Positions 1 to 9,111 of a stretch of 64,000 bases of DNA are shown piece after piece. A program made the position numbers and the translations under genes. This DNA comes from an uncultured Alphaproteobacteria bacterium (GTDB lineage: Bacteria; Pseudomonadota; Alphaproteobacteria; Caulobacterales; Parvularculaceae), in NCBI GenBank assembly GCA_902826095.1, contig CADEDN010000011.1, forward strand, positions 28,535 through 92,534. Reading direction: 5' to 3'. Numbering within the stretch: position 1 is the stretch's first letter; each line of letters begins with the position of its first letter. The notes under the pieces are model-generated. The model was given only the letters and a program-made list of their open reading frames with translations, made no database searches and was not told the origin of the DNA.

Positions 1-449
1 TCGCCATCGGCTACGCGTCCGTCATTGCGCTCGGCTTCCATTCATTCGTCGACGGATTGATCTACGAGGCGACCTATTCGACGGAAGCGTTCACCGGATC
101 GCTGGCGACCGCGGGTCTCCTGCTTCATGAATTCCCTGAGGGCGTCATCGCCTATTTTCTCGCGCGCGACGCCGGGCTTGACCGAATCCGGTCGATCGTC
201 TGGGCGTTCATCGCCGCCTCGCTGACGACGATCTTCGGCGCCATTGTCGCGAGCGGTTTTCTCGGCGGCCCCGAGAACGTGCCGATCGGCCCGATGCTCG
301 GCCTCACGGCGGGCGGTCTCGCTTACATCATGGCGTTCCATCTCGGGCCGCATGCGAGCCTGACGCCGAACAAGCGCGGCTACTTTATCGCCAGCGTCGG
401 CGTCGTGATCGCGCTCGCAGCAGTCGTCTTGCGGCACATGCAGCACTGA
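1..449 (+). CDS. ZIP family metal transporter (5' end outside window)
   Basis: The open frame runs in from the window edge (first full codon at base 3) and stops at 447-449. The visible 148 residues hold the two metal-site motifs of ZIP permeases: HSFVDG near the start (TM4) and HEFPEG about 45 residues on (TM5), followed by three hydrophobic segments. ZIP proteins import divalent cations such as zinc or iron across the inner membrane. The second motif is canonical; the first has Val-Asp where many relatives have Pro-Glu. Substrate cannot be told from sequence. The N-terminal half is missing, so the start is unknown. Confidence 0.85.
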   Translation, partial: AIGYASVIALGFHSFVDGLIYEATYSTEAFTGSLATAGLLLHEFPEGVIAYFLARDAGLDRIRSIVWAFIAASLTTIFGAIVASGFLGGPENVPIGPMLGLTAGGLAYIMAFHLGPHASLTPNKRGYFIASVGVVIALAAVVLRHMQH

Positions 450-478
450 AACACTTGCGAAATCGCTGAATCCGAATT

Positions 479-964
479 CTACTTCGGGCGACAGCCGGCG
501 ATCCCGGCCGCCGGAATGACGCTGCGCCAGCCATTATCGGCCTCAACGCTCAGCAGCCCCCGCTCCAGATAATTGCCGCCTTCAAAGCCGAGGCCGAAGC
601 GAACCTTGACGTTCGCCTTGAAGCCTTCCGCGACGAAACGCTGCTCCTCGGAAACGCCGTAGCCGGAAGCGCCCAAAGCCTCTGCGACCGCTAGCGTGCG
701 CAACTTGCCGTTGACCATGACGTCAGCGCCCTTGCCGGCGGTCATGCGAAATATCGGCGTCGGCTGATCGGCTTCGAGCGTCCACAACACCATCCCGCAC
801 TCGCCGGGCGGCAGGGCGGAATCGGCGAGTGCGCCGATGACAAGCTCGCCCCCCCCGCTCGGCGCGGCGGCGACGTTGCGCGAGACTTTGTCGGACGGCG
901 AGGATGCGCAGCCGGCGGCGAAAAGCGCGAGCAGCGCTAGACAAGGATTTCGCCGAGTGATCAT
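479..964 (-). CDS. lipoprotein of unknown function at the end of the gsp operon
   Basis: A 161-residue protein with a clear lipoprotein signal: basic MITRR start, hydrophobic stretch and lipobox FAAGC with Cys19. The mature part has two further Cys (in ECGMV and AGCRPK) that could form a disulfide, and no domain I recognise. Its start overlaps the gspN stop by four bases (ATGA), so it is probably cotranscribed with the type II secretion genes. A role in secretin assembly or as a T2SS accessory is an inference from position only. Confidence 0.7.
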   Translation of the reverse strand: MITRRNPCLALLALFAAGCASSPSDKVSRNVAAAPSGGGELVIGALADSALPPGECGMVLWTLEADQPTPIFRMTAGKGADVMVNGKLRTLAVAEALGASGYGVSEEQRFVAEGFKANVKVRFGLGFEGGNYLERGLLSVEADNGWRSVIPAAGIAGCRPK

Positions 965-1737
965 GAATTCAATCCTTTCAGTCGGCCGACGGCGCGCCAG
1001 GACAATTTCGTTTCCGGACCCTCAAACCCGAAAGTCCGCAGCGCGACGCCGACATCGGCGCGCCTCGGTTCAGCCGTGAAGACGGCCTCATAGCTGAGAT
1101 CGGGCGCGACCTTGACGTTGATCCTGACTGATCCTTCCGCGCCGGCGCCGTTCAATGCAAGGTGAAACTTCCCATCGACGCATTTTATGTCGCCGGCGAG
1201 CGGGAACGCGGCGCCGGACCAGCCCCGCGACAGCCCGTCAAGAGCGTTCGTAGACAGCTTTGCTTCTTCGGCGCCGCAGCCGGCGCGCGTCAGTTTCAGC
1301 GACTTCGCCTTGACGGCGGCGACGCCCTGATATCGCGCGCCGAAAAACGTATACTGACGAATTGACGCGAGATTGTAGACGGCGCTGACGTCCCGAAGCT
1401 CGACGCCGCCGGGAGACAGCGCGATCCGCGCTTCTCCTTCCAGCGCGCCGTTTCGGCTGGACGCGTCGGCGGCGATTCGCGCCGTCGCCAGCGACAGCGG
1501 CGCCAGACGATAGGAAATGTCGCCGATCAGGATCTGGTTATGGGCGACGCGCGTCAATTCGCCCTTCCAGATCGTGCCTCTGGCGGCCCCGATCTCCAGC
1601 AGGGGCGAGCGCGCGGTCGCGATCGCGGCGACGAGGCTCGCCGGCGCATTCGCGATGGCGCTCAGACAGAACGCCGCCGCTCCGGCGATCCAGAGCGCGC
1701 CGTTCGATCTTGAAAACAGCGAGGCCAAGCGCATCAT
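961..1737 (-). CDS. gspN: type II secretion system protein N
   Basis: The 258-residue product has one N-terminal membrane segment (about residues 14-36) and the GspN-type motif GTIWKG near residue 54, where family members have a conserved xGxxWxG. GspN is an accessory inner-membrane T2SS protein with a periplasmic domain; it is not present in all systems. It overlaps gspM upstream and the lipoprotein gene downstream by four bases each. The order C-to-N of the whole cluster supports the call, since sequence conservation in this family is low. Confidence 0.85.
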   Translation of the reverse strand: MMRLASLFSRSNGALWIAGAAAFCLSAIANAPASLVAAIATARSPLLEIGAARGTIWKGELTRVAHNQILIGDISYRLAPLSLATARIAADASSRNGALEGEARIALSPGGVELRDVSAVYNLASIRQYTFFGARYQGVAAVKAKSLKLTRAGCGAEEAKLSTNALDGLSRGWSGAAFPLAGDIKCVDGKFHLALNGAGAEGSVRINVKVAPDLSYEAVFTAEPRRADVGVALRTFGFEGPETKLSWRAVGRLKGLNS

Positions 1738-2207
1738 GGCGGCGTTCGCCGGACAAGCGTCAGTTGCGCCTGCAAGCCTTCGCCCGATGTCGCGCGAGCG
1801 ATGTCGGCGGACGCGACGGTGACGCCATATTGGCGCTCCAACATGCCAAGCCAGTCGAACAGCTTCTGGGGATCGGCGGCGACATTGGCTTCAACGCCGC
1901 CGTCAGGCCGCGCATTGCGATAATTGACCTGAATCTTGTGATCGCCGGTCGATTGCGTCAGCACGTTGAGGATCGGCGTTTGCAGATCGACGCCCGCGCC
2001 CGCCGCGACGACGCCTGCGTTGGCGCTTGCCTGCGACACGAGGCCGTAGAGTTCTTCTGCTCGCTCGCGCTTGTCGGACATCCCCGCCCGCCAGCCGAAC
2101 GCCGGCGCAATCATGAACTGAATGAACGCGAGCGCTGCGACAATCGCGCCGCCGACGCCGACGAAGAGTTTTTCCCGATCTGACAGCCGATCCCAAAAAG
2201 CCTTCAT
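1734..2207 (-). CDS. gspM: type II secretion system protein M
   Basis: A 157-residue bitopic inner-membrane protein with the typical GspM opening (LSDREKLFVGVGGAIV, TM about 14-33) followed by a helical region and a small ferredoxin-like periplasmic domain. GspM partners GspL in the inner-membrane platform that couples the GspE ATPase to pseudopilus growth. Start ATG at 2205-2207 overlaps the gspL stop. Length matches the family (about 150-170). Confidence 0.9.
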   Translation of the reverse strand: MKAFWDRLSDREKLFVGVGGAIVAALAFIQFMIAPAFGWRAGMSDKRERAEELYGLVSQASANAGVVAAGAGVDLQTPILNVLTQSTGDHKIQVNYRNARPDGGVEANVAADPQKLFDWLGMLERQYGVTVASADIARATSGEGLQAQLTLVRRTPP

Positions 2208-3400
2208 TTCGCCCTCGCCGACATTTCGCCGATCCAGGCTTCGCCGGAGCGGCGATAGCCGCCGCTGTCGACGCCGACGAGGCCGTGCGCGTCGAGCGCC
2301 GCGCGGAACGCTTCGATCCCGGCGTCTGAATCGCTCCTGATGCTGAAGACGAACTGCCCGCGCGCGCCGTCATAGCGAATGCGATCGATCGCGACCCCGT
2401 CATGTCCTTCAAGGCTCGCCGTCAGACGCGAGGCGATCTCGAGAAATGACGCGGCCTGGCCGCCCGCCGCCAGAATTTCACGCGCATGCGCGCGGATATC
2501 GCTCCCGTCATAAGTCGGAAACGCGGACTTATGCATCGCGCGAGCGCTTTCCTCATAGGAATGCGCGATGCGTCCGTCCCTTATGCCCGCCGCTGCCGCC
2601 GAAACGATCGCCGCCGCTGCAAGACCGGCCGCCAGCGCCGCCGGGCGCTTCCACGGCCCGAGCTTGAACGACGACGAAGTCTTGCGGCGGTATTCGCCCG
2701 CGAGGAAATTTGTCGGCGCATGCCTCGCGGACATATGCGCGCCGAAGAGCGCAAGAACGTCCGCTTCGTGCGGCAATGGCCGTCGTTCAACCGGCAGATT
2801 CGCCCATTTGCCGACAAGATCATGAGCGCCATAAGCGATGACTGCGGCTTCGCCCGCCGCCTCGATGAAGGGCGGCGCCACGATTTCAGCAAGCGCGCGT
2901 TCGCAGGCAAAGCCTGCGTCGCTGCGCGCCGCGATAATACGGTCGCGGTCTCCGACGAGGATGCAGGCCGTGTCCGATCCGCCGATGCAGGCGAAATCAA
3001 CCGTCAGTTCGCTGATCTGGATCGGCGCCGCATCGAAGGCCGCGAGCCAGTCGGCGATCACGGATTTGGAAATCGCATAAGCGCCGCGCGGCGCGCCGGT
3101 CGAGATCACAATATGAATGTCATCCGTCGGCTCGGCGAGCGCATCCTCAAGCAGGAGCGTCGCCGCCGCTCTCAGTTTCGACGCCTGTTTCGGCGGCGTC
3201 GGAATTGCGCGCATCGCGATCTGCTCGCCCATCAAGATGGCGACCCGCCGCACGTCTTCGGGAAAGCGCCCGGATACCGGCGCGAGCGCCGCGACGTCGC
3301 CGACGCGGCCCGCCTCGGTGATTGTGCCGGCGGCAAAGGCGCCCCAGACCACGGGCTCCCGCGGCGATCCGCCCAATTTGAAGACCACAAGATCGGTCAA
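2204..3400 (-). CDS. gspL: type II secretion system protein L
   Basis: The 398-residue protein has a cytoplasmic actin-like N-terminal domain (about 1-245), a single membrane segment near 255-272 (rich in Ala) and a periplasmic ferredoxin-like C-terminus. GspL binds the GspE ATPase in the cytoplasm and GspM in the membrane. The start appears to be TTG (3398-3400) overlapping the gspK stop as TTGA; no better in-frame ATG lies near. Gene order GspK-L-M is standard. Confidence 0.88.
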   Translation of the reverse strand: MTDLVVFKLGGSPREPVVWGAFAAGTITEAGRVGDVAALAPVSGRFPEDVRRVAILMGEQIAMRAIPTPPKQASKLRAAATLLLEDALAEPTDDIHIVISTGAPRGAYAISKSVIADWLAAFDAAPIQISELTVDFACIGGSDTACILVGDRDRIIAARSDAGFACERALAEIVAPPFIEAAGEAAVIAYGAHDLVGKWANLPVERRPLPHEADVLALFGAHMSARHAPTNFLAGEYRRKTSSSFKLGPWKRPAALAAGLAAAAIVSAAAAGIRDGRIAHSYEESARAMHKSAFPTYDGSDIRAHAREILAAGGQAASFLEIASRLTASLEGHDGVAIDRIRYDGARGQFVFSIRSDSDAGIEAFRAALDAHGLVGVDSGGYRRSGEAWIGEMSARAK

Positions 3401-4374
3401 AACGCGTCTCCGAAAGTGCGCGCGAGAAGTTCGACGTCGGCGCCGCCCTTGATCTCAAATAATAGCGCTTCTTCCATCGTCAGGTCGTTAACTTCAAGCC
3501 TGATGCGCGCTTCGATGAGGTTTGAGGAAAGTGAAAATCCCGGCGGCGAAAGTTCCGGCGGAACGCTTGCCGGGTTAGTATACCCGCCGGGCGGGCGCGC
3601 CTCGATCGCGGCGACGACCGCATCAGCTGAAATCGGGTTGGTCCCCGGCGCCAGCAAGGCGGCGATCAGCTCGGCGTGATTCTTGTTCACCATGTTGACA
3701 TTGATCTTGGTCGGCGAAGCGTCCGGAAGTGCGCAAAGATAAGGACGCAGGCGCTGGTATAGGAGGCGCGAGACGCCGTCCATCGCGCGCAACTCCGAAA
3801 CGGACGCCAGCATCGTATCGGCTGTCCGGAACGGCGTCGGAAGCGCCGTGTAGAAACTGTCTTCGGCGCCCTGCGCAAGCGGCGCGATGTCGGTGTCGAT
3901 GAAATCGACGACGACGTCCTTGAGTCGCTCCGCCTCGCCAGAGCCCAGCCCGATCGAAGTCAGCAGGCGGACAAATTTCTCCGACTCCGTCAAATCCTCC
4001 CGCCCATTGCTGTCAACAAGACCATTAACGTTGAAACAGCGCGTCGCGTCGGCGAACACGATATGGCCCTTCCCGTCCTCGAAGGGCAACTCCAGCTGGC
4101 TGGCGAAAATCCCGTCCTCCTCCGCAACCTTCGTCGGCTTGGTCGCCAGAAATTTCTTCAGGACCTGATCGGCGATCTCTTCGGCCGCCGCCGCGCGCCA
4201 GAGCAATTCCGACCGCGCGCGCTCGCTTGAGGCGCGCCTGACGCCGCCTGTCACGATGTTGGTGATCGACAACAGCAGAAAGGCGAGCGTCGCGACAAGC
4301 AGCAAAACGACAATCAACGCCGCGCCGCGCTCTTTCGTCCGATGGTTCGAGGGCGGCGGCGTCACAGCGATCAC
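3397..4374 (-). CDS. gspK: type II secretion system minor pseudopilin K
   Basis: 325 residues. The N-terminus has a prepilin cleavage site, KERG followed by AALIVVLLLV, and, as usual for GspK, no Glu at +5. The large globular part includes the GspK signature region with the NVNMVNK segment. GspK sits with GspI and GspJ at the pseudopilus tip. The start is GTG (4372-4374), overlapping the gspJ stop. GspO should process it. Confidence 0.92.
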   Translation of the reverse strand: MIAVTPPPSNHRTKERGAALIVVLLLVATLAFLLLSITNIVTGGVRRASSERARSELLWRAAAAEEIADQVLKKFLATKPTKVAEEDGIFASQLELPFEDGKGHIVFADATRCFNVNGLVDSNGREDLTESEKFVRLLTSIGLGSGEAERLKDVVVDFIDTDIAPLAQGAEDSFYTALPTPFRTADTMLASVSELRAMDGVSRLLYQRLRPYLCALPDASPTKINVNMVNKNHAELIAALLAPGTNPISADAVVAAIEARPPGGYTNPASVPPELSPPGFSLSSNLIEARIRLEVNDLTMEEALLFEIKGGADVELLARTFGDAF

Positions 4375-5009
4375 CCATTCACCCAGAAAATCTGTTCAAG
4401 CTCGCCGAAGCGTTTCGTCGTCATGGTGAGGCGGACGGCGTCAGGCGCTTCGCCGCGGCCGGGCGCCGGCCAAAGGTCAGCCCAGTTGAGCCGCCCATTC
4501 ACTTCGTCGACAAAAAACCCGATGCGAACGCCGGTGACGCCCGCCATCAAAATGCGGTCGGACCGCGGCTGGCCGCGCGCATCATCAAGATAGGGCCGGA
4601 CGCGCCGAACGAGTTTGTCGTCGACGGCCAGATATTCAACCGCCTGCAATGTCGAGCGCGGCGCCTTGTCGTCCGGATTGGTCCAGCCGCGCCGCACAAA
4701 CGCCATCAGCAATCGCTCACCCTCGGCCGGCTTCCTGAAGGAGAGCCCCTCGCCGCCCAGAAACGCCGCAGGATAAGGATAGCCGAATTCGTCGCGCACG
4801 ATGCGCGGCGCGAGCTGCGCGAGATCCTGTTTCAGGATCAGCCGCGCGATCTGCATGTCGCGAATGTCCTTGTCGGCGGCTTCGAGCTGCTCGCGCCCTT
4901 CAACCGTCAGCCGCAGCGCGTAGACCGACGCGCCGGAAATCATCGCGAAGATCAAAAGCGCGATCAACAGCTCCGGCAGGGTGAGGCCCCGCTGCGTGTG
5001 ATTGCTCAT
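4371..5009 (-). CDS. gspJ: type II secretion system minor pseudopilin J
   Basis: 212 residues from ATG 5007-5009; this start overlaps the gspI stop (ATGA) and places the prepilin site QRG/LTLPELLIALLI correctly near the N-terminus with Glu at +5. A longer frame upstream lies inside gspI and is not needed. GspJ forms the pseudopilus-tip complex with GspI and GspK. The family-typical residues follow the N-terminal helix. Confidence 0.93.
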   Translation of the reverse strand: MSNHTQRGLTLPELLIALLIFAMISGASVYALRLTVEGREQLEAADKDIRDMQIARLILKQDLAQLAPRIVRDEFGYPYPAAFLGGEGLSFRKPAEGERLLMAFVRRGWTNPDDKAPRSTLQAVEYLAVDDKLVRRVRPYLDDARGQPRSDRILMAGVTGVRIGFFVDEVNGRLNWADLWPAPGRGEAPDAVRLTMTTKRFGELEQIFWVNG

Positions 5010-5371
5010 TCGACGGTCCTCAGCGTGTCGACGCGCGCAAGCGTCTGATCGTCGTTGGCGCGCGACACGGTGATCACGACGCGCAGGAGATCGTCGCCCG
5101 CTTCGGTCACGACGCGCCGCGCCTTCCACTTTCGGCCCGCCGCCTCAATTTCCGTTTCCTCTTCGCCCTGATCCGGCGGCGCAGCCTTCAGCAGCATTTG
5201 CGCGGTCTCATTGTCGGCGATGATTCCGGCGATCAGGCGCTCCTGCTCGACCGCAGCGAATCTCGCGCTTTGCGCGACCATGGCGTAGGCGGCGAGCACG
5301 ACGCCCGCAAGGATCGACAGCGCGACCAGCGTTTCGACGAGAGTCATGCCCAGCTGAGATGGCTTACGCAT
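5006..5371 (-). CDS. gspI: type II secretion system minor pseudopilin I
   Basis: 121 residues with prepilin site QLG/MTLVETLVALSI (Glu at +5) and the conserved continuation ending in a short globular domain, the usual GspI size. It nucleates the tip complex with GspJ and GspK. Start ATG 5369-5371 overlaps gspH by 8 bases. A short acidic stretch (GEEETEIE) lies in the middle. Confidence 0.93.
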   Translation of the reverse strand: MRKPSQLGMTLVETLVALSILAGVVLAAYAMVAQSARFAAVEQERLIAGIIADNETAQMLLKAAPPDQGEEETEIEAAGRKWKARRVVTEAGDDLLRVVITVSRANDDQTLARVDTLRTVE

Positions 5372-5939
5372 CTTTCTTCACCGCGATCGCGCCGCCTTCA
5401 TCGACCGTCACCAGCCAAACGCCGTCAGAACTTGTAAAACGCACGCTGAACGCGGTCTGGACGCCGAGCGGGTCGAGCGGGATCTCGCTTTTCTCCTCAT
5501 CCTCATCCTCATCCTCGTCCCCATCCTCGCCATTTTCCCCAGCAAGTTCCGACGGCCGCTCCTCGCCGCCGAGCGCGCGCGCATTGTCGTTGGCGGCGTC
5601 CTTGATTTCGACCTTGGCGATGGAGCGGTCGTCAAACTCGGCGCGGCCCAACACGCGGTCGCCGCCAGAGCCCGACCATTCGCCGGCCTTCAGCCGCTCG
5701 AACTTGTACCCTTTGGCGTCGATCGCGATCCGCATCACCGCGCCGGTCGCGACGGCCTCGTCCATTACAAGCTGCAGCCTTGCGGCGAAACGCTCCGCGT
5801 CGTCCCGCACTTCCGGGCGTGAGGGCGGCGCGTTGAGCAGCACGACCGATGACGCGAGCGCCAGGATGACGATCACGACAAGCAGTTCGACCAGCGTCAG
5901 GCCGCGCTGGCGATCGGCGCTCAACTCTCTTGCGACCAA
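5364..5939 (-). CDS. gspH: type II secretion system minor pseudopilin H
   Basis: 191 residues with prepilin site RQRG/LTLVELLVVIVI. The globular domain is interrupted at about residues 131-150 by an acidic insert (DGDEDEDEDEEK) encoded by six CCTCAT-type hexanucleotide units at 5495-5530. The start is not certain: TTG at 5939 or TTG at 5924, both overlapping or abutting gspG. GspH joins the pseudopilus shaft to the tip complex. The insert is unusual for this family. Confidence 0.9.
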   Translation of the reverse strand: MVARELSADRQRGLTLVELLVVIVILALASSVVLLNAPPSRPEVRDDAERFAARLQLVMDEAVATGAVMRIAIDAKGYKFERLKAGEWSGSGGDRVLGRAEFDDRSIAKVEIKDAANDNARALGGEERPSELAGENGEDGDEDEDEDEEKSEIPLDPLGVQTAFSVRFTSSDGVWLVTVDEGGAIAVKKDA

Positions 5940-6373
5940 TTGACGATGTCCGCATTGACGCCCTCGCCGCCCGGCTCGCCGTCGGCGCCGAGCGAGAAGA
6001 TGTCGATCGCGCCATGCTCGCCCGGCTGGCGGTACTGATAGGGCTTGCCCCAGGGATCGACGGGGAGCGCGCGCAGATAGCCGCCCGGCCGGTACTGATC
6101 GGTCCGCGCATCGCCCGGCGGCGCCGTCACCAGCGCCTGCAGCCCTTGTTCCGTTGTCGGATAATTGAACATGTCGAGGCGATATTGATCGAGCGCGTTC
6201 TCGATCGATCCGAGGTCGATCTTCGCCTTGCGCGCCGCCGCGCGGTCGCGTTCCGGCAAGACATTGACGACGACCAGCGCCGAGATCAGCGCTAAAATCG
6301 AGAGAACGACAAGAAGTTCGATGAGCGTGATGCCGCGCTGGCGGCGGCGGCGCTTCTCTTTCAGGTTAATCAT
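5921..6373 (-). CDS. gspG: type II secretion system major pseudopilin G
   Basis: 150 residues. Prepilin site RQRG/ITLIELLVVLSI with Glu at +5, then the GspG hallmarks YPTTEQGLQALV, DPWGKPYQYR and a C-terminal Ca-site-like loop FSLGADGEPGGEG. This is the main subunit of the pseudopilus. A good ribosome site (AGGAG) precedes ATG 6371-6373. A 31-base gap separates it from gspF, the only non-overlapping junction in the gspF-to-N run. Confidence 0.97.
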   Translation of the reverse strand: MINLKEKRRRRQRGITLIELLVVLSILALISALVVVNVLPERDRAAARKAKIDLGSIENALDQYRLDMFNYPTTEQGLQALVTAPPGDARTDQYRPGGYLRALPVDPWGKPYQYRQPGEHGAIDIFSLGADGEPGGEGVNADIVNWSQES

Positions 6374-6404
6374 CAGACAGAACTCCTGTTTTCGTTCAAT
6401 AACA

Positions 6405-7619
6405 TCAATTTGCGGCGAGACTGTTCAGCCTCAGGATCGGCAGCAGGATCGATACGACGATGACCATCACCATGCCGCCCATAGCGATGATGATCGCCGG
6501 CTCCAGAAGACGCAAGGCGATCGTCGAGGCGGTGTCGAATTCCTCTTCCAGCTGGATCGCCGACTTGTCGAGCATGACCGGCACCTGACCGGCGCGCTCG
6601 CCCGCCGCGATCATATGGATCATCATCGAGGGAAGCACATTGGCGCGTTTAAGGCTCGCGGCGAGCGAGGCCCCCTCCCGGACATTGGTGATCGCGCCGT
6701 CGAGCCGATCGCGCATATGGGCGTTGCCGATGGTCCGCTGCGCGCCTCTGAGGCTGTCGAGAAGGGGCGCGCCGCCGGCGAAAAGGGTCGCCAGCGTTCG
6801 CGCGAAGCGGGCGCCGTCAAGGCCGCGCAAAAGTTTGCCGAGCAGCGGCACCGTCAGCACCCAGCGATCGAAGGCGAGCTTGAACGGCGGTGAACGCATG
6901 CCCTGCCAGAAGAGGACGCCGCCAAGAACGGCGCCGATCAACAGATAAAGGCCATAGGCGCCGAGGAAACTCGAAATTCCCATGACGATCCGCGTGATCA
7001 GCGGCAGCTTCGCGTCGAAGGTCTGGAACTGCTCGACGATTTTCGGGACGACTTCCGTCATCAGCGCGGTGACGACGAGCCCCGCGACAGCCGCAAGCGC
7101 CGCCGGATAGATGAGCGAGGCGATCGCCTTGTTCAGCATCGATCGGTTCTTTTCAAGCATCGTCGCGAGACGGTCGAGAACGCCGGAGAGATCGCCTGAA
7201 GTTTCGCCCGCCGCGACGACGGCGCGATAGAGTTCGGAAAATGACTTCTTGTCTTCGCCGAGCGCCTCCGCGAAACGCCAGCCTTCGAGCACGCGCTCGC
7301 GGACCGCAAGAAGGCGCTTCCGGGATCCGGGTTTCTCCGTCTGCAGCGCGACGGCGTTCAGCGCCTCCTCAAGCGGGGTCGACGCCCCGATCAGAACCGC
7401 GAGCTGGCGCGTCAGGTTGACGAGTTCCGATGAGCCGATCTTCGCTTGCGCCTTGCCGAGCCCGGCGACGCCCGCCTTGTCGCGCGGCGCTGAAATCGAA
7501 ACCGGCGTCAGTTCAAGGCGCCGCAATTCCTGCCGGGCGAGCCGCGCCGATTCCGCATTGACGACGCCGCGCTTGGAGCGGCCGCCGGCGTCGAGCGCTT
7601 CATACTCAAATGACGGCAT
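6405..7619 (-). CDS. gspF: type II secretion system inner-membrane platform protein F
   Basis: 404 residues, the normal GspF length, with two tandem T2SSF domains (about 65-190 and 270-395), each followed by membrane segments, three in all (about 168-190, 220-245, 370-400). Starts like the family (MPSFEYEALDAGGR). GspF is the polytopic platform protein on which GspE drives pseudopilin assembly. Its start overlaps the gspE end by 14 bases. Confidence 0.97.
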   Translation of the reverse strand: MPSFEYEALDAGGRSKRGVVNAESARLARQELRRLELTPVSISAPRDKAGVAGLGKAQAKIGSSELVNLTRQLAVLIGASTPLEEALNAVALQTEKPGSRKRLLAVRERVLEGWRFAEALGEDKKSFSELYRAVVAAGETSGDLSGVLDRLATMLEKNRSMLNKAIASLIYPAALAAVAGLVVTALMTEVVPKIVEQFQTFDAKLPLITRIVMGISSFLGAYGLYLLIGAVLGGVLFWQGMRSPPFKLAFDRWVLTVPLLGKLLRGLDGARFARTLATLFAGGAPLLDSLRGAQRTIGNAHMRDRLDGAITNVREGASLAASLKRANVLPSMMIHMIAAGERAGQVPVMLDKSAIQLEEEFDTASTIALRLLEPAIIIAMGGMVMVIVVSILLPILRLNSLAAN

Positions 7620-9111
7620 CGTCTTCCTCCTGACGGACGACGCGGAGGACTTCCTCGATCGACGTCAAGCCGGAAAGGACATGGCGGAACCCCGAAATCG
7701 CCAGCGTGTCGGCGCGGCGAAAAGCGTGCGCGGCGATTTCCTGCTCGCCCGCGTCTTCATGGATGAGCCGACGCAGCGTCTCATCCGCGACAATCAGTTC
7801 GTAAACGCCGATCCGGCTTTCATAGCCCGTATGCCCGCATCGCCCGCACCCCGCCGGACGATAGATTGTCGCCTTCTCGCCGGCGTCGAGGCCCAGCAAT
7901 TTGCGTTCGGCGTCATCGGGCTCATAGGGGGCCTTGCAGGTCGGGCAAAGCCGCCGGACGAGACGCTGCGCCAGCACGGCGGCGATCGTCGACGAGAGGA
8001 GGAAAGGTTCAGCGCCCATGTCGCGCAGACGCGTCACCGCGCCGACCGCCGAATTGGTGTGGACGGTCGACAGGACGAGGTGGCCGGTCAACGCCGCCTG
8101 AATGGCGATTTCCGCCGTCTCGACATCGCGGATCTCGCCGACCATGACAATGTCCGGGTCCTGACGAAGGATGGCGCGCAGGCCCGTCGCGAAGGTCATC
8201 CCGACCTTTGGATTGATCTGCGTCTGGCCGACGCCGTCGATCGCATATTCGACCGGGTCTTCGACCGTCAGGATATTGCGCGAGGGATCATTGAGAAGTT
8301 TCAGCGCCGCATAAAGCGTCGTCGTCTTGCCCGAGCCCGTCGGCCCGGTGACGAGAATGACGCCGTTCGGCCGCTGCAGCGCCTGTTGCAGCCGTTTAAG
8401 CGTCTCGGCCGGCATGCCGAGCGCGTCGAGATCGAAGCTTGCTTCTTCCTTGTCGAGAATGCGCATGACAACGCGCTCGCCAAAGCGCGCCGGCAAGGTC
8501 GACACCCGGACGTCGATCAGCTTGCCGCCGAGCGACAACGAAATGCGCCCGTCCTGCGGCAGGCGCTTTTCCGCGATGTCGAGCCGCGCCATCACTTTGA
8601 CGCGGCTCGTCAGCACCGGCGTCATCCGCGCCGGCAAAGAGAGAATCTCGCGCAGCACGCCGTCGATCCTGAGGCGGATCGATAGGGATTTCTCGTAGGG
8701 CTCGACGTGAATGTCGGATGCCTTGAGCTTCACCGCTTCGGCGATGATCGCGTTGATGAGGCGGATAACTGGGGCGTCGTCTTCGCTGTCGAGCAAATCC
8801 GCTGTCGCCGGCAGACCTTCGGCGAGCGTCGCGAGGTCGTCCTCGCCCTTTTCCATCTGGAAATCGTCAGCCCGGATGCCGTCCGCCGAATAGATTTCGG
8901 AAAGTCGGCGTTCAAAGGCGTCGGACGGCATTTCATCGACGATGATCGGCGCGTTGACGACGCGCCTCACTTCCAAAAGCGCGACGGGATCCGGCTTTCC
9001 GCGCGCGCCGACGCGCGCCGGACGCGCCGCGCTGTCGAGAACGACAAGGCCGTTCTCCTTGGCGAAGGCGTAGGTCAACCGGACCCGCGGCGCGTCGATT
9101 GTTTCGCTCAT
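7606..9111 (-). CDS. gspE: type II secretion system ATPase E
   Basis: 501 residues. Walker A GPTGSGKT (about 256-263), Asp box and Walker B region around RQDPDIVMVGEIRD (316-329), His box LSTVHTNSA (347-355), and a tetracysteine zinc site C389/C392/C422/C425. An N-terminal domain for GspL docking precedes the core. This cytoplasmic hexameric ATPase powers pseudopilus extension. ATG at 9109-9111 overlaps the gspD stop. Confidence 0.97.
   Translation of the reverse strand: MSETIDAPRVRLTYAFAKENGLVVLDSAARPARVGARGKPDPVALLEVRRVVNAPIIVDEMPSDAFERRLSEIYSADGIRADDFQMEKGEDDLATLAEGLPATADLLDSEDDAPVIRLINAIIAEAVKLKASDIHVEPYEKSLSIRLRIDGVLREILSLPARMTPVLTSRVKVMARLDIAEKRLPQDGRISLSLGGKLIDVRVSTLPARFGERVVMRILDKEEASFDLDALGMPAETLKRLQQALQRPNGVILVTGPTGSGKTTTLYAALKLLNDPSRNILTVEDPVEYAIDGVGQTQINPKVGMTFATGLRAILRQDPDIVMVGEIRDVETAEIAIQAALTGHLVLSTVHTNSAVGAVTRLRDMGAEPFLLSSTIAAVLAQRLVRRLCPTCKAPYEPDDAERKLLGLDAGEKATIYRPAGCGRCGHTGYESRIGVYELIVADETLRRLIHEDAGEQEIAAHAFRRADTLAISGFRHVLSGLTSIEEVLRVVRQEEDDAVI

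Noticed and set aside
2486..3679. Plus-strand frame of 397 codons
   Set aside because: It is antisense to gspL and gspK, Arg-rich with no family features; a by-product of high GC.
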